A stretch of DNA of 64,000 bases from positions 62,001 through 126,000 of the forward strand of contig JAIKZG010000042.1 of the NCBI GenBank assembly GCA_024682415.1, written 5' to 3'. Below are positions 9,213 to 18,389 of the stretch, one piece after another. Below the pieces are notes generated by a model. The model did not search any database, was not told where the DNA came from, and saw nothing but the letters and a program-made list of their open reading frames with translations. This DNA is from Prevotella sp. GTDB taxonomy: Bacteria > Bacteroidota > Bacteroidia > Bacteroidales > Bacteroidaceae. Every line of letters starts with the position of its first letter. The first letter of the stretch is position 1. Position numbers and translations under genes: made by a program.

Positions 9213-10091
9213 ATGATACTTATAGCAGATAGCGGAAGCACGAAAACCGACTGGGCTTTGCTCCACGAGGGAAGCCTTGTGGGGAAAGTGAAAACACAAG
9301 GCATCAACCCCATTCATCAATCTAAAGAGCAGATTACGGAAATCTTGCGCCAAGAGCTGTTGCAGGGCGATACATTTCGCGGCGTAACTACTTCGCAAGG
9401 CGATGGCGTAGAGGTTTCAGCCGTGAGCGAGATTTATTTCTATGGAGCGGGATGCACTGAAGCCATGAGCCCCATTGTGAGTAGTGCTTTGAAAGGCGTG
9501 TTTTCTTCTGCGAAAGTAATCGAGGTGAACAGCGACCTTATGGCAGCCGCGCGTGCTCTCTGTGGCAGAAGTGAGGGCATAGCCTGCATTCTCGGCACAG
9601 GTGCCAACTCATGCCTTTACGATGGCGTTCACATCGTGATGAACACTCCACCACTGGGCTACATTCTTGGCGACGAGGGCAGCGGAGCCGTTCTTGGCAA
9701 GCTCTTCCTCAATGCCCTTTTCAAGGGGGCTCTTCCTGCTGCCATGCGCGATGAGTATCTTGCAACGTATAATCTTTCTTATGCTGACGTTATCGACCGT
9801 GTGTATCGCAAGCCCCTTGCCAATCGTTTCCTTGCGTCGGCATCGCCATTTATCCTCTCTCACATTGAGCAGTGCCAAGAGCTTCGCCATATGGTGATAG
9901 AATCATTCCGTGATTTCTTCCGTCGCAACATCGTGCAGTATCGTAAGCCAGATCTTCCTGTCAATTTTATTGGCAGCATAGCCTTTGCCTATCGTCCTTA
10001 TCTTGAACTTGCTGCCGAGCAGGAACATTTCGGGCTGGGCAGAGTAGAGAAGAGTCCGCTTGAAGGACTTGTGGAGTATCATAAAGGATAG
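9213..10091 (+). CDS. BadF/BadG/BcrA-type ATPase, N-acetylglucosamine kinase-like
   Basis: This 292-residue protein has the ASKHA kinase fold. The phosphate-1 motif is at the N-terminus (ADSGSTKTDWALL, residues 5-17), and the adenosine and phosphate-2 regions follow as CILGTGANSCLY (about 129-140) and GYILGDEGSGAVLGK (about 151-165). Bacteroidota proteins of this type are annotated as N-acetylglucosamine kinases that phosphorylate amino sugars salvaged from cell wall or glycans. It is transcribed alone, divergently from the channel gene. The precise sugar is inferred from family only. Confidence 0.8.
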   Translation: MILIADSGSTKTDWALLHEGSLVGKVKTQGINPIHQSKEQITEILRQELLQGDTFRGVTTSQGDGVEVSAVSEIYFYGAGCTEAMSPIVSSALKGVFSSAKVIEVNSDLMAAARALCGRSEGIACILGTGANSCLYDGVHIVMNTPPLGYILGDEGSGAVLGKLFLNALFKGALPAAMRDEYLATYNLSYADVIDRVYRKPLANRFLASASPFILSHIEQCQELRHMVIESFRDFFRRNIVQYRKPDLPVNFIGSIAFAYRPYLELAAEQEHFGLGRVEKSPLEGLVEYHKG

Positions 10092-10099
10092 CAACCGCG

Positions 10100-10266
10100 C
10101 CTACGAAATGACATTGTAAGAATTGCGAACCCATAACTGCACCTACGAAATGACTTTGCAAAGATTACAAACACGCATCGTACCCTACGAAATGACATTG
10201 TAATTCTTGCAAACCCATTTCTGCACTGCATCTGCGGTTTGCAGTTTTTACAATGTCATTTCGTAG
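10100..10266 (+). repeat. Three direct and one inverted copy of a 42-bp repeat
   Basis: CCTACGAAATGACATTGTAA begins at 10100 and 10184, with a close variant (ACTTTGCAA) at 10142, so the pitch is exactly 42 bp. An inverted copy reading TTACAATGTCATTTCGTAG lies at 10248-10266. Copy three and the inverted copy together form an imperfect palindrome of about 80 bp that could fold into one long hairpin. A related two-unit copy lies at 34888-34962. The repeat is non-coding and sits downstream of the kinase gene. Confidence 0.85.
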
Positions 10267-10304
10267 CTGCTGTTTTAAAGTATGTGCATTCGCGAAAGCA
10301 AAAA

Positions 10305-10347
10305 AATAGCTTTCCTCCCGAATATAAATGTTGGGAAGAAAGCTATT
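10305..10347. terminator. Bidirectional hairpin terminator between the kinase gene and panD
   Basis: AATAGCTTTC (10305-10314) pairs with GAAAGCTATT (10338-10347), and an inner CCC/GGG pairing extends the stem. A-rich sequence on the left and T-rich sequence on the right suit termination in both directions, for the plus-strand kinase gene and the minus-strand panD. Confidence 0.7.
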
Positions 10348-10404
10348 CTTTATTTCCCCGGTAAAGGGGAACTAAGTGGCTGCGCTCTACTAAGCTTGAT
10401 GGAG

Positions 10405-10755
10405 TTAGAGAGAGCTTACTTTATTGTCTTTGGGGAAAACAACGGTAGGCTTGAATGTCTTTGCTTCTTCAAAATCCATTGAGGCGTAAGACATGATGAT
10501 GACAGTGTCGCCCACCTGCACTTTTCTTGCTGCCGCACCATTCAGGCAGATGCAACCGCTTCCGCGCTCGCCCTTGATGATATAGGTGTCGAAACGCTCG
10601 CCGTTGTTGTTGTCTACGATTTGTACTCGTTCGCCCGCAATCATGTTGGCTGCGTCCATGAGGTCTTCATCAATGGTGATGCTGCCCATGTAGTTGAGGT
10701 TGGCCTCGGTTACGGTTACGCAATGCAGCTTTGATTTTAATACTTCGATAAACAT
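10405..10755 (-). CDS. panD: Aspartate 1-decarboxylase
   Basis: This enzyme makes beta-alanine from aspartate for pantothenate and coenzyme A synthesis. It is a pyruvoyl enzyme: the proenzyme cleaves itself between Gly and Ser in the segment YMGSITID (about residues 22-29), and the Ser becomes the pyruvoyl cofactor. [17 protein letters not shown] near residues 73-89 is the conserved second half of the double-psi barrel. Length (116) is normal. It follows panC by 19 bp on the same strand, so panC-panD form an operon. The third gene, panB, is about 19 kb away at 30052. Confidence 0.96.
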   Translation of the reverse strand: MFIEVLKSKLHCVTVTEANLNYMGSITIDEDLMDAANMIAGERVQIVDNNNGERFDTYIIKGERGSGCICLNGAAARKVQVGDTVIIMSYASMDFEEAKTFKPTVVFPKDNKVSSL

Positions 10756-10774
10756 ATCTCTTCCGTTTTTTGCC

Positions 10775-11626
10775 TTATTCCTTATATTTAATATGGTCGA
10801 TGAGGCGGATAGGGGTATGTCCGCAATATACCGTTATGCAGCCTACGATGTAAGGGCTTGCATCCCATGACGCTACTGGCTGCAATGTGTCGCCGTCTAC
10901 GATTTCAAAGTATTCCACTTCCAAGCCGTCGATGGCGTTGATGTCGGCAACTACTTTGTCGTGAGTAGCCTCTATGGTGTTGGTCTTGGCATATTCCGTG
11001 CTTGCCTTCAACGCCTTGTAAATGTTAGGGGCGATAGCGCGCTCCTCGGCGGTAAGCAATGTGTTGCGTGAACTTTTTGCCAAGCCGTCTTCATCTCTGA
11101 TGATAGGGCACTCAACGATGTTGATGTCGAGCTTCAGATACTTCACCAACTGCTTGATGACAGCTATCTGCTGCCAGTCTTTTTCTCCGAAATATGCGTT
11201 GGTAGGTCGTGCGATATAAAAAAGTCTGCTTACTACCTGGCACACTCCATTGAAATGACCGGGGCGACGCGCGCCCTCCATAACTGTTGATACAGGTGGA
11301 AATTCAAAATGGCGATTGTCTGGAGTTGGGTACATTTCCTCTACAGATGGCGCGAAAACATAATCAGCTCCGCATGCTTCCAACAATTCGCAGTCGGCTT
11401 CCAATGTGCGAGGATAGCGTTCCAAATCGCCTTTGTCGTTAAATTGTGTCGGATTGAGAAAAACAGACACTACCGTAATGTCATTGTCCTTCACAGAACT
11501 CTTGACCAATGATGCATGTCCCTCGTGGAGCGCTCCCATCGTAGGAACAAGACCAATCTTCTTGCCTTCTTTATGGGCAAGAAACAATTCATTTTGTAAA
11601 TCTACTTTTTTATTTATTACCTTCAT
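10775..11626 (-). CDS. panC: Pantothenate synthetase
   Basis: This ATP-dependent ligase joins pantoate and beta-alanine. The nucleotide-binding signature [11 protein letters not shown] (about residues 27-37, HIGH-like) is clear. FLNPTQFND and the KMSKS-like loop [10 protein letters not shown] (about residue 187) are also present. Length (283) is typical. It is the upstream gene of the panC-panD pair; a 237-bp intergenic region separates it from the divergent GT5-like gene and must hold both promoters. Confidence 0.97.
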   Translation of the reverse strand: MKVINKKVDLQNELFLAHKEGKKIGLVPTMGALHEGHASLVKSSVKDNDITVVSVFLNPTQFNDKGDLERYPRTLEADCELLEACGADYVFAPSVEEMYPTPDNRHFEFPPVSTVMEGARRPGHFNGVCQVVSRLFYIARPTNAYFGEKDWQQIAVIKQLVKYLKLDINIVECPIIRDEDGLAKSSRNTLLTAEERAIAPNIYKALKASTEYAKTNTIEATHDKVVADINAIDGLEVEYFEIVDGDTLQPVASWDASPYIVGCITVYCGHTPIRLIDHIKYKE

Positions 11627-11825
11627 ATCTCTGACTTTAAAACAGGAACTTGCCTGTTTTGCGAGTGCAAAATAACTACTTTTTTCTTTAATATGGAAAA
11701 AATAGGTGGAAAATGTGTAATTGCGGATTGTTATTTGGCTGATTTTAAAGGCGAAATGTGTTATTATAAAATGTTATTTATATTGAATTAAGAAAATAAA
11801 AGTCATTGGTAAGAGTTTTTTTTCG

Positions 11826-11833
11826 TACCTTTG
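11826..11833 (+). promoter_or_regulatory. Bacteroidota -7 box for the GT5-like gene
   Basis: TACCTTTG matches TAnnTTTG 30 bp before the ATG at 11864. A TTGG at 11806 could serve as -33, though its spacing is a few bases short. Confidence 0.5.
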
Positions 11834-11863
11834 TACCTGATTTTAACAAACATATAAAATAGT

Positions 11864-12667
11864 ATGGTCAAAAAAGTATTATTCATCAACCAGGAAATAG
11901 CACCTTATGTGCCTGAAACAGAGATGTCTGTGTTAGGTAGAGATTTACCACAAAAAATGTCTGAAAACGGATTAGAAATTCGTACATTCATGCCTAAATG
12001 GGGAAACATCAACGAACGCCGCGGACAACTCCACGAGGTAATACGTCTTTCTGGAATGAATCTTATTATCGACGATACTGATCATCCTTTGATTATCAAG
12101 GTGGCTTCTATTCCGCAGAGCCATTTGCAGGTTTATTTCATCGACAATGATGACTACTTCTTGAAGCGCAAAATGGCTGTAGACGAAGAAGGCAAGGAAT
12201 ATGAAGACAACGGCGAGCGTGCTGTGTTCTTCGCGCGTGGCGTGTTGGAGACAGTGAAGAAGCTGCGCTGGATACCTGATGTTATCGTTTGCCAGGGCTG
12301 GATGTCAGCCGTAGCTCCTGTATATATCAAGACTGCTTTCAAGGATGAGCCTGCTTTTGCTGAGGCTAAGGTGGTGACATCTCTTTATAAGAATGACTTG
12401 AAGAACGACTTCTGTGAGAATTTCAAGAGTTGTGTGGAATTCCGCGATACCGACGCTGAACTTTTGAAGGCTTATAAAGATACTTTCGATTATAATGAGC
12501 TTGCCAAGATGGCAATAGATTATAGCGACGGCGTAATCGAGGCAGCGGAAGGCGTTGACGGCGAGCTGCTCGCTTATGCTGAGGGCAAAGGTAAGCAGAT
12601 GCTTAAATATCCTGGCGAAGACTATGCTCAGGCATATAAGGATTTTTTGGAAAAGATAGGCGAGTAA
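11864..12667 (+). CDS. Stand-alone glycogen/starch-synthase-like GT5 N-terminal domain
   Basis: The protein resembles only the N-terminal (ADP-glucose-acceptor side) Rossmann domain of glycogen synthase: VLFINQEIAPYV at the start and PDVIVCQGWMSAVAPVYIK around residues 137-155, which matches the DxxHxHDW region of GlgA in position. It has 267 residues against about 480 for full GlgA; the second GT-B domain is missing. The KTGGL loop that binds ADP-glucose is replaced by TEMSVLG. Such single-domain proteins occur across Bacteroidota and are annotated as glycogen synthase, but these losses make ordinary catalysis doubtful. It is followed after 9 bp by a DUF4270 lipoprotein gene, which suggests an operon. 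Confidence 0.8.
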   Translation: MVKKVLFINQEIAPYVPETEMSVLGRDLPQKMSENGLEIRTFMPKWGNINERRGQLHEVIRLSGMNLIIDDTDHPLIIKVASIPQSHLQVYFIDNDDYFLKRKMAVDEEGKEYEDNGERAVFFARGVLETVKKLRWIPDVIVCQGWMSAVAPVYIKTAFKDEPAFAEAKVVTSLYKNDLKNDFCENFKSCVEFRDTDAELLKAYKDTFDYNELAKMAIDYSDGVIEAAEGVDGELLAYAEGKGKQMLKYPGEDYAQAYKDFLEKIGE

Positions 12668-12676
12668 TATAATAAT

Positions 12677-14086
12677 ATGAGAATCAATAAATCATGGGCA
12701 GCCGTGCTTCTTGCCGGACTGTTCTTTGCGTCGTGTGATGATACAACTGATGAGATAGGAGGCTCGCTGGTTGATAATATCGACCGACTGAATATCGCAA
12801 CTGATACTTTCTCCGTGTCTACACGCTCTATTATAGCTGATTCTGTTTTGGCACGCAACACTACGGGTTATCTCGGAAAGGTGCGCGACCCGGAAACAGG
12901 CACTTATGTGACGTGTAATTACATGACTCAGTTCCATAGCTTGGATAACTATATTTATCCGAATATAGACAGCATAGTGAGCAAGAACGGTGCAGGACAG
13001 GTGATTGCCGATTCATGCGAGTTGCGCGTATTCCTAAGCGGTTTCTATGGCGACTCTCTCGCTACGATGAAGCTTACTGCTTACGAAATGGATAAGCCTA
13101 TGGTGGATAATGGTTCTTATTATTCTGATTACGACCCTTTGAAGAAGGGATATGTGCGTGATGGCGGAATAAAGAAGACAAAGGTATACACGCTTCATGA
13201 TTATGCCGAAAGAGCTGTTAATCGCAATATCCGCATCAAGCTCAATGAGCCATATACGGATAAGGACGGCAAGTCATACGAGAATTATGGTACTTATGTT
13301 ATGCGTAAGTTTTATGAAGACCCAAAGAATTTCGCTAATTCGTTCAAGTTTACTAATAATGTAGTGCCTGGATTTTATTTCGCTAATTCGGGTGGTCTTG
13401 GCTCTATGGCCGATGTGCAGCTTACTCAGCTTAACATCTATTTCCGCTATATAGAGAATGACAGCGTGTATGTAGGTACTTCTTCTTTTGCGGGCACCGA
13501 GGAGGCTCTCTCTACTACAAATGTGGTAAACGACAAGGAAGCGTTGAAGCGTCTTGCAGCTGACAACACTTGCACTTATCTCAAAACTCCGGCAGGAATA
13601 TTCACCGAGGTTACTTTGCCTGTGGATGAAATCTACAATGGACATGAGAACGACAGCATTAACTCAGCTAAAGTGGTATTCACCTGCATAAATAATAAGG
13701 TGGAGAGCGATTATTCGTTGAGCGCTCCTTCTACCTTGTTGATGATACCATTGGATAGCTTGCACTCTTTCTTTGATAATGAGGATATAGCAAACTATCG
13801 CACGTCGTTCCTCGCTACTCTGAATACTTCTTCTAACACTTATACGTTTAATAACGTCAGCTCATTGGTAAAGGCAATGTATGCTAACAAGAAGAGTGGC
13901 TCTGCCAATTGGAATAAGGCGGTGCTCGTGCCTGTGCAGACTACTTACAGCTCTCTTGGCAGTAATTCTACTGTCTTGACGAGCGTTATCAATGATATGG
14001 CAATGTCAAGCACTCGTCTTGTAGGAGGTAGCGAAAATACAAATTCTCCGATAAGGATAAGTGTGGTCTATTCTAAAAACAAGTAG
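12677..14086 (+). CDS. DUF4270 family lipoprotein
   Basis: The protein has 469 residues and a lipoprotein signal (LLAGLFFASCDD, Cys near residue 20). The DUF4270 pattern follows: EIGGSLVDNID just after the lipobox, then SVSTRSIIADSVLARNTTGYLGKVRDPETG. The rest is beta-rich. DUF4270 proteins are surface or periplasmic lipoproteins of Bacteroidota with no settled role. The gene lies 9 bp after the GT5-like gene and 30 bp before a 40-residue gene, so the three are probably co-transcribed. The pairing of a cytoplasmic glycogen-synthase-like domain with an exported lipoprotein is not explained by known pathways. Confidence 0.85.
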   Translation: MRINKSWAAVLLAGLFFASCDDTTDEIGGSLVDNIDRLNIATDTFSVSTRSIIADSVLARNTTGYLGKVRDPETGTYVTCNYMTQFHSLDNYIYPNIDSIVSKNGAGQVIADSCELRVFLSGFYGDSLATMKLTAYEMDKPMVDNGSYYSDYDPLKKGYVRDGGIKKTKVYTLHDYAERAVNRNIRIKLNEPYTDKDGKSYENYGTYVMRKFYEDPKNFANSFKFTNNVVPGFYFANSGGLGSMADVQLTQLNIYFRYIENDSVYVGTSSFAGTEEALSTTNVVNDKEALKRLAADNTCTYLKTPAGIFTEVTLPVDEIYNGHENDSINSAKVVFTCINNKVESDYSLSAPSTLLMIPLDSLHSFFDNEDIANYRTSFLATLNTSSNTYTFNNVSSLVKAMYANKKSGSANWNKAVLVPVQTTYSSLGSNSTVLTSVINDMAMSSTRLVGGSENTNSPIRISVVYSKNK

Positions 14087-14116
14087 TTTTTATCCATATA
14101 TTTGTGATATAAAAAT

Positions 14117-14239
14117 ATGGCGGATAACTTTTTAGAGCGTAAACGTGATGAATATGAGGCTCGCAAGGCGGCATGGCTGAAAAAGAAAAAGCTTCATATC
14201 ACAAAGACCAGCGCGACAACTGGTTTGCAGCAGAAATAG
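14117..14239 (+). CDS. Small conserved-looking protein, 40 residues
   Basis: A short gene reads MADNFLERKRDEYEARKAAW and goes on with a lysine-rich patch, ending at TAG (14237-14239). The first half should form a charged amphipathic helix; the second half is basic. It fits between the DUF4270 gene and the HAD gene with short gaps (30 and 35 bp). I recall similar MADNFLE-type small proteins in Bacteroidota, but no function is known to me. Support is from reading frame, spacing and composition only. Confidence 0.6.
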   Translation: MADNFLERKRDEYEARKAAWLKKKKLHITKTSATTGLQQK

Positions 14240-14274
14240 AATAAGGATAACGGATAATAATTGTTTTATATATA

Positions 14275-15000
14275 ATGTTCAATGTTGAAATAGAGAGTTA
14301 TTTGGAGAAACATTCTTATGAGAAGTTTGCCCCTAAGGTAGTGCTTTTCGATATGGATGGTGTTCTCTATAATTCTATGCCTAATCATGTCGTTGCATGG
14401 CAGAAGAGCATGGAGCAGTTTGGGCTTACTATGACTCCCGACGATGTGTATGCCTACGAGGGTATGCGTGGCTTTGACATAGAAAAGCTTATAGCCAAGC
14501 GATTGAAGAATGTGGAAATCTCTGATGAGGAGGCACAAAGACGATATGAGGTGAAATCAAATATATTTGAGACGTTGCCTAAGGCGCAAATCATGGATGG
14601 TGTATTTGATTTGATGACTAAGATAAAGCGCGACGGACTTACCATCGGTATCGTTACAGGTAGCAGTCAGCGTCCGCTGATTGAACGTCTGAAACGTGAA
14701 TTCGCAGAGTTCGTAACTCCTGATCATGTAGTTACTGCTTTCGATGTTGAGCGTGGCAAACCTTATCCTGATCCTTATTTGCAGGGGTTGCATAAGGCTG
14801 GCTTGCAAAATCCATGGGAGGGTATTGTTGTAGAAAACGCTCCTCTCGGCGTGAGAGCAGGTGTGGCAGCTAATATCTTTACTGTTGCTGTGAATAGCGG
14901 TCCGCTTCCTAACTCAGCGTTGGCAAATGAGGGTGCGAATATCGTTTTTGATAAGATGACCGATTTGGCTTCTGAATGGGAAAATCTCGTGAAGAAATAA
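14275..15000 (+). CDS. HAD-superfamily hydrolase, beta-phosphoglucomutase-like
   Basis: This is a 241-residue HAD phosphatase or phosphomutase. Motif I is FDMDGVLYNSM (about residues 25-35) with both catalytic Asp residues; motif II is the Thr/Ser in IVTGSSQRP; motif III is the Lys in RGKPYPDPY; motif IV is in IVVENAPLGVRAG. The cap domain follows motif I, as in beta-phosphoglucomutase and phosphoglycolate phosphatase. It is the last gene of the GT5-like/DUF4270 cluster and ends just before a strong hairpin terminator. Its substrate is unknown; a sugar phosphate is a fair guess. Confidence 0.88.
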   Translation: MFNVEIESYLEKHSYEKFAPKVVLFDMDGVLYNSMPNHVVAWQKSMEQFGLTMTPDDVYAYEGMRGFDIEKLIAKRLKNVEISDEEAQRRYEVKSNIFETLPKAQIMDGVFDLMTKIKRDGLTIGIVTGSSQRPLIERLKREFAEFVTPDHVVTAFDVERGKPYPDPYLQGLHKAGLQNPWEGIVVENAPLGVRAGVAANIFTVAVNSGPLPNSALANEGANIVFDKMTDLASEWENLVKK

Positions 15001-15025
15001 TTTGATGATTACTTATATAATATAA

Positions 15026-15055
15026 AAAAGGTTGCGCCGAAAGACGCAACCTTTT
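15026..15055. terminator. Bidirectional terminator between the HAD gene and alaS
   Basis: AAAAGGTTGCG (15026-15036) pairs perfectly with CGCAACCTTTT (15045-15055) around an 8-base loop. The A and T tracts at the two ends make it usable by both converging transcripts. Confidence 0.85.
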
Positions 15056-15090
15056 CTTGTTTTATGCTTAGAGCAAGAACTGCTCAGTTG

Positions 15091-17712
15091 TTATAACTGA
15101 GCAAGTTCTATTACTTTGTCTACTGCTGCGCTAAGACCGTCAGCATTCTTACCACCTGCCTGAGCATAGTGAGGCTGACCGCCACCGCCACCTTGGATAA
15201 GTTTGGCAGCTTCGCGAACAATCTTGCCGGCGTTAAGCTCGTGGTTCTTAACCATATCATCGCTAAGCATTACGCTAAGCAAAGGTTTGTTATCGCTAAC
15301 TGTTCCGACAACGCAAAGAAGATTCTCCTTGACAGCTTCGCGAATCTTGAATACCAAGTCCTTAGCTTGTGCGCCATCCATAGGAAGAACAGCCTTGATA
15401 ACTTTCACGCCGTTGATCTCCTGAGCGCGTTCTATCAATGTGTTCTTGGCTTCTTCTACAGCCTTTGCCTGGAAGCTCTCAACTTGCTTCTTCAAGTTAG
15501 CGTCTTCGTCAATGAACTTTTTGATAGCTCCCTGCAAATCCTTTGCGTTGTTGAAGAAGCTGCGAATATCGCGAATGGTATCTTCAAGCGCATACATTGC
15601 TTCCTCGCAAGTCTTGCCAGTCATCGCCTCAATACGACGGATACCTGCCGCAACGCTACTCTCGCTAACAATCTTAAGCATTCCGATGCGACCAGTGCTC
15701 TTTGCGTGGATACCACCACAGAACTCTGCCGTTGGACCGAACTTGACAACACGCACCTTGTCGCCATATTTCTCACCGAAGAGGGCTATTGCGCCAAGCT
15801 TCTTAGCTTCCTCAATAGGGGTGTCGCGATGCTCGTCAAGAGGATAGTCGGCACGAATCATTTCATTGACAAGGCGTTCTACCTTGCGAAGCTCTTCGTC
15901 AGTAACTTTCTGGAAGTGTGAGAAGTCGAAGCGAAGAGTATCTGCAGAAACGTATGAACCTTTCTGCTCAACATGGTTGCCCAATACCTGCTTCAAAGCG
16001 TAGTCGAGCAAGTGGGTTGCTGTATGGTTGGCAGCGCTTGCGTTGCGTTTCTCAACATTTACTTTTGCTGTAAAGGTTGCGTTGATGTTTTCTGGCAACT
16101 TCTTTACAATGTGAATGCTCTGGTTGTTTTCACGCTTTGTATCGATAATCTCAACTGTTTCATTGCTGCTTACCAATACACCGCTTTCGCCTACCTGACC
16201 ACCCATTTCTCCATAGAATGGGGTCTTGTCGAGAACAAGTTCAAAGAATGTGTTCTTCTTCTGAGTAACCTTGCGGTAACGAAGAACGCGGCATTCCTGC
16301 TCGTCTTTGTCATAGCCAACGAATTCCTGTTCGCCTGCCTGCAACTCTATCCAGTCGCCATTCTCAACGGCTGCTGCGTTGCGGGCGCGCTCTTTCTGCT
16401 TGGTCATCTCAGCGTTGAATTTGTCTTCGTCTACCGTCATGCCATTCTCACGGCAGATAAGCTCTGTAAGGTCGAGAGGGAAACCATAAGTATCAAAGAG
16501 ACGGAAAGCGTCTTCACCGTTAAGGATATTCTTGCCTTCTTTTTTAATCTCCTCCATCTTGTCGCTCAAAAGGCTGATACCCTTTGCCAATGTGCGGAGG
16601 AATGAGTCTTCTTCTTCCTTGATTACTCTGCCGATAAGTTCTTTCTGTGCTTTCAATTCTGGATAAGCATCGCCCATCTCATGAATAAGAACAGGAAGAA
16701 GTTTATACAGGAATGCGTCTTTCTGCTCAAGGAATGTGTAAGAATAACGTACAGCGCGGCGCAAGATACGACGGATTACATAGCCTGCTTTCGCGTTGCT
16801 TGGAAGCTGACCGTCGGCGATAGAGAATGCTACGGCGCGTAAGTGGTCGGCTACTACACGCATTGCGACATCAATATCTTCATTGTCGCCATATTTCTTG
16901 CCAGATAGTTTGCCGATTTCCTGAATGATAGGCTGGAAAATATCTGTGTCGTAGTTGCTGTGCTTGCCCTGCAAAGCTCTTACAAGACGCTCAAATCCCA
17001 TACCAGTATCGATAACGTGCATTGGGAGTTGCTCAAGGCTGCCGTCAGCCTTGCGGTTGTATTGCATGAATACGACATTCCATATCTCGATAACTTGTGG
17101 GTCATCCTTATTTACAAGCTCTCTACCCGGAGTCTTTGCTTTTTCCTCTTCGGTACGAGAGTCGAGATGTATCTCTGAACATGGACCGCAAGGGCCTGTG
17201 TCGCCCATTTCCCAGAAGTTGTCGTGCTTGTTGCCGTTGATAATGTGGTCGGCAGGTACATGCTTTGCCCAATAGCTTGCTGCCTCGTCGTCGCGGCTAA
17301 GACCTTCGTCGGCTGCGCCTTCGAATACTGTTACATACAAGTCTTTAGGGTCAAGATGCAAAACGTCTACCAAATATTCCCATGCGTAGTCGATTGCTTC
17401 TTTCTTGAAGTAGTCGCCGAAGCTCCAGTTGCCCAGCATTTCAAACATTGTGTGGTGGTAGGTGTCGTGACCAACCTCTTCAAGGTCGTTGTGCTTACCG
17501 CTTACGCGAAGACACTTCTGAGAATCAGTGCGTCGGCGTGGTTCAGGCTCGCGTGTGCCAAGGATAATATCTTTCCATTGGTTCATACCTGCATTGGTAA
17601 ACATCAGAGTAGGGTCGTCCTTTATTACCATTGGTGCGGACGGCACGATAACGTGTCCTTTCGATTCAAAGAATTTAACGAAAGAACTACGTATTTCATT
17701 TGCAGTCATCAT
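15091..17712 (-). CDS. alaS: Alanyl-tRNA synthetase
   Basis: This class II synthetase charges tRNA-Ala. The catalytic domain begins [16 protein letters not shown] and contains [15 protein letters not shown]. The editing domain has the zinc-binding pair [12 protein letters not shown] (about residue 572) and [12 protein letters not shown] (about residue 673). A C-terminal C-Ala region ends [14 protein letters not shown]. Length (873) is normal. It is transcribed from its own promoter at 17754-17785 and ends at the shared terminator. Confidence 0.98.
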   Translation of the reverse strand: MMTANEIRSSFVKFFESKGHVIVPSAPMVIKDDPTLMFTNAGMNQWKDIILGTREPEPRRRTDSQKCLRVSGKHNDLEEVGHDTYHHTMFEMLGNWSFGDYFKKEAIDYAWEYLVDVLHLDPKDLYVTVFEGAADEGLSRDDEAASYWAKHVPADHIINGNKHDNFWEMGDTGPCGPCSEIHLDSRTEEEKAKTPGRELVNKDDPQVIEIWNVVFMQYNRKADGSLEQLPMHVIDTGMGFERLVRALQGKHSNYDTDIFQPIIQEIGKLSGKKYGDNEDIDVAMRVVADHLRAVAFSIADGQLPSNAKAGYVIRRILRRAVRYSYTFLEQKDAFLYKLLPVLIHEMGDAYPELKAQKELIGRVIKEEEDSFLRTLAKGISLLSDKMEEIKKEGKNILNGEDAFRLFDTYGFPLDLTELICRENGMTVDEDKFNAEMTKQKERARNAAAVENGDWIELQAGEQEFVGYDKDEQECRVLRYRKVTQKKNTFFELVLDKTPFYGEMGGQVGESGVLVSSNETVEIIDTKRENNQSIHIVKKLPENINATFTAKVNVEKRNASAANHTATHLLDYALKQVLGNHVEQKGSYVSADTLRFDFSHFQKVTDEELRKVERLVNEMIRADYPLDEHRDTPIEEAKKLGAIALFGEKYGDKVRVVKFGPTAEFCGGIHAKSTGRIGMLKIVSESSVAAGIRRIEAMTGKTCEEAMYALEDTIRDIRSFFNNAKDLQGAIKKFIDEDANLKKQVESFQAKAVEEAKNTLIERAQEINGVKVIKAVLPMDGAQAKDLVFKIREAVKENLLCVVGTVSDNKPLLSVMLSDDMVKNHELNAGKIVREAAKLIQGGGGGQPHYAQAGGKNADGLSAAVDKVIELAQL

Positions 17713-17753
17713 TATATTTTATTATTGTTAAAATTCGCTGATTATGTAGGCAG

Positions 17754-17785
17754 CAAAATTATAAAAAAAACGATAAATAGCCAAA
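17754..17785 (-). promoter_or_regulatory. Promoter of alaS
   Basis: On the minus strand a TTTG (17782-17785) is followed after 20 bp by TAATTTTG (17754-17761), matching the -33/-7 pattern of Bacteroidota. It lies about 40 bp upstream of the alaS start. Confidence 0.65.
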
Positions 17786-17867
17786 ATATACAATCAAACA
17801 ACTGTTATTTTAATGAAATAATGAGGATTATGGAAAGGTTGATGAACAATAATATGTTTTTTTTAAC

Positions 17868-17875
17868 TAACTTTG
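17868..17875 (+). promoter_or_regulatory. Bacteroidota -7 box for the MerR-type gene
   Basis: TAACTTTG fits TAnnTTTG and lies 56 bp before the start at 17932. No good -33 element is seen. Confidence 0.4.
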
Positions 17876-17931
17876 CGACATGATATATCATTATAGATTA
17901 TTGTAAACATAACTATATATAAAATAATATT

Positions 17932-18279
17932 ATGTCACTTAATCCTTTAAAAAGTACAAAATTATATTATTCCATTAAGGAGGTTGCGCAGAAATTCAAT
18001 CTCAATGAGAGCACATTGCGTTATTGGGAGACGGAATTTCCATCACTCAAGCCTAAGACTACTGGGCAGAAAGTGAGAATGTATACAGAAAAGGATATAA
18101 AGGAGCTTGACGCTATTTATAATCTTGTAAAGGTGCGTGGCTTTAAGCTGGCCGCGGCAAGAAAATTGCTGTATAATAATCGCTCAAATGTAGACAAAAC
18201 GAGTGAGGCTCTTAAACTCCTTATTTCCGTAAGGGACGAGCTGCAAACGTTGAAAGACCAAATCGGACGTTTGGAATAA
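17932..18279 (+). CDS. MerR family transcriptional regulator
   Basis: This is a 115-residue MerR-type DNA-binding protein. The N-terminal winged helix is SIKEVAQKFNLNESTLRYWE (about residues 14-33), followed by the wing residues KVRMYTEKDIKEL. The C-terminal helix (about residues 86-115) should form the dimerising coiled coil. There is no extra effector or metal-binding domain; no Cys pattern like that of metal sensors is present. Bacteroidota often carry this short form beside housekeeping genes. Its targets are unknown. Confidence 0.85.
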   Translation: MSLNPLKSTKLYYSIKEVAQKFNLNESTLRYWETEFPSLKPKTTGQKVRMYTEKDIKELDAIYNLVKVRGFKLAAARKLLYNNRSNVDKTSEALKLLISVRDELQTLKDQIGRLE

Positions 18280-18324
18280 TACTTGATTTTGTATATATCC
18301 TATATTCTAATATCCATGTTTTAA

Positions 18325-18373
18325 ATTCAAAAAAGAATGTGCCTTCGTTTTATTGACACACTCTTTTTTGAAT
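18325..18373. terminator. Long hairpin terminator between the MerR gene and the PBP1A gene
   Basis: ATTCAAAAAAGAATGTG (18325-18341) pairs with CACACTCTTTTTTGAAT (18357-18373), with one extra base on the left arm. The A and T tracts in the arms allow termination in both directions. Confidence 0.75.
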
Positions 18374-18389
18374 TGAATAATATGCTGTT

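Noticed and set aside
9060..9398. Upstream extension of the MscS channel gene to 9398
   Set aside because: It overlaps the divergent kinase gene and its promoter; a clear signal peptide starts at 9059.
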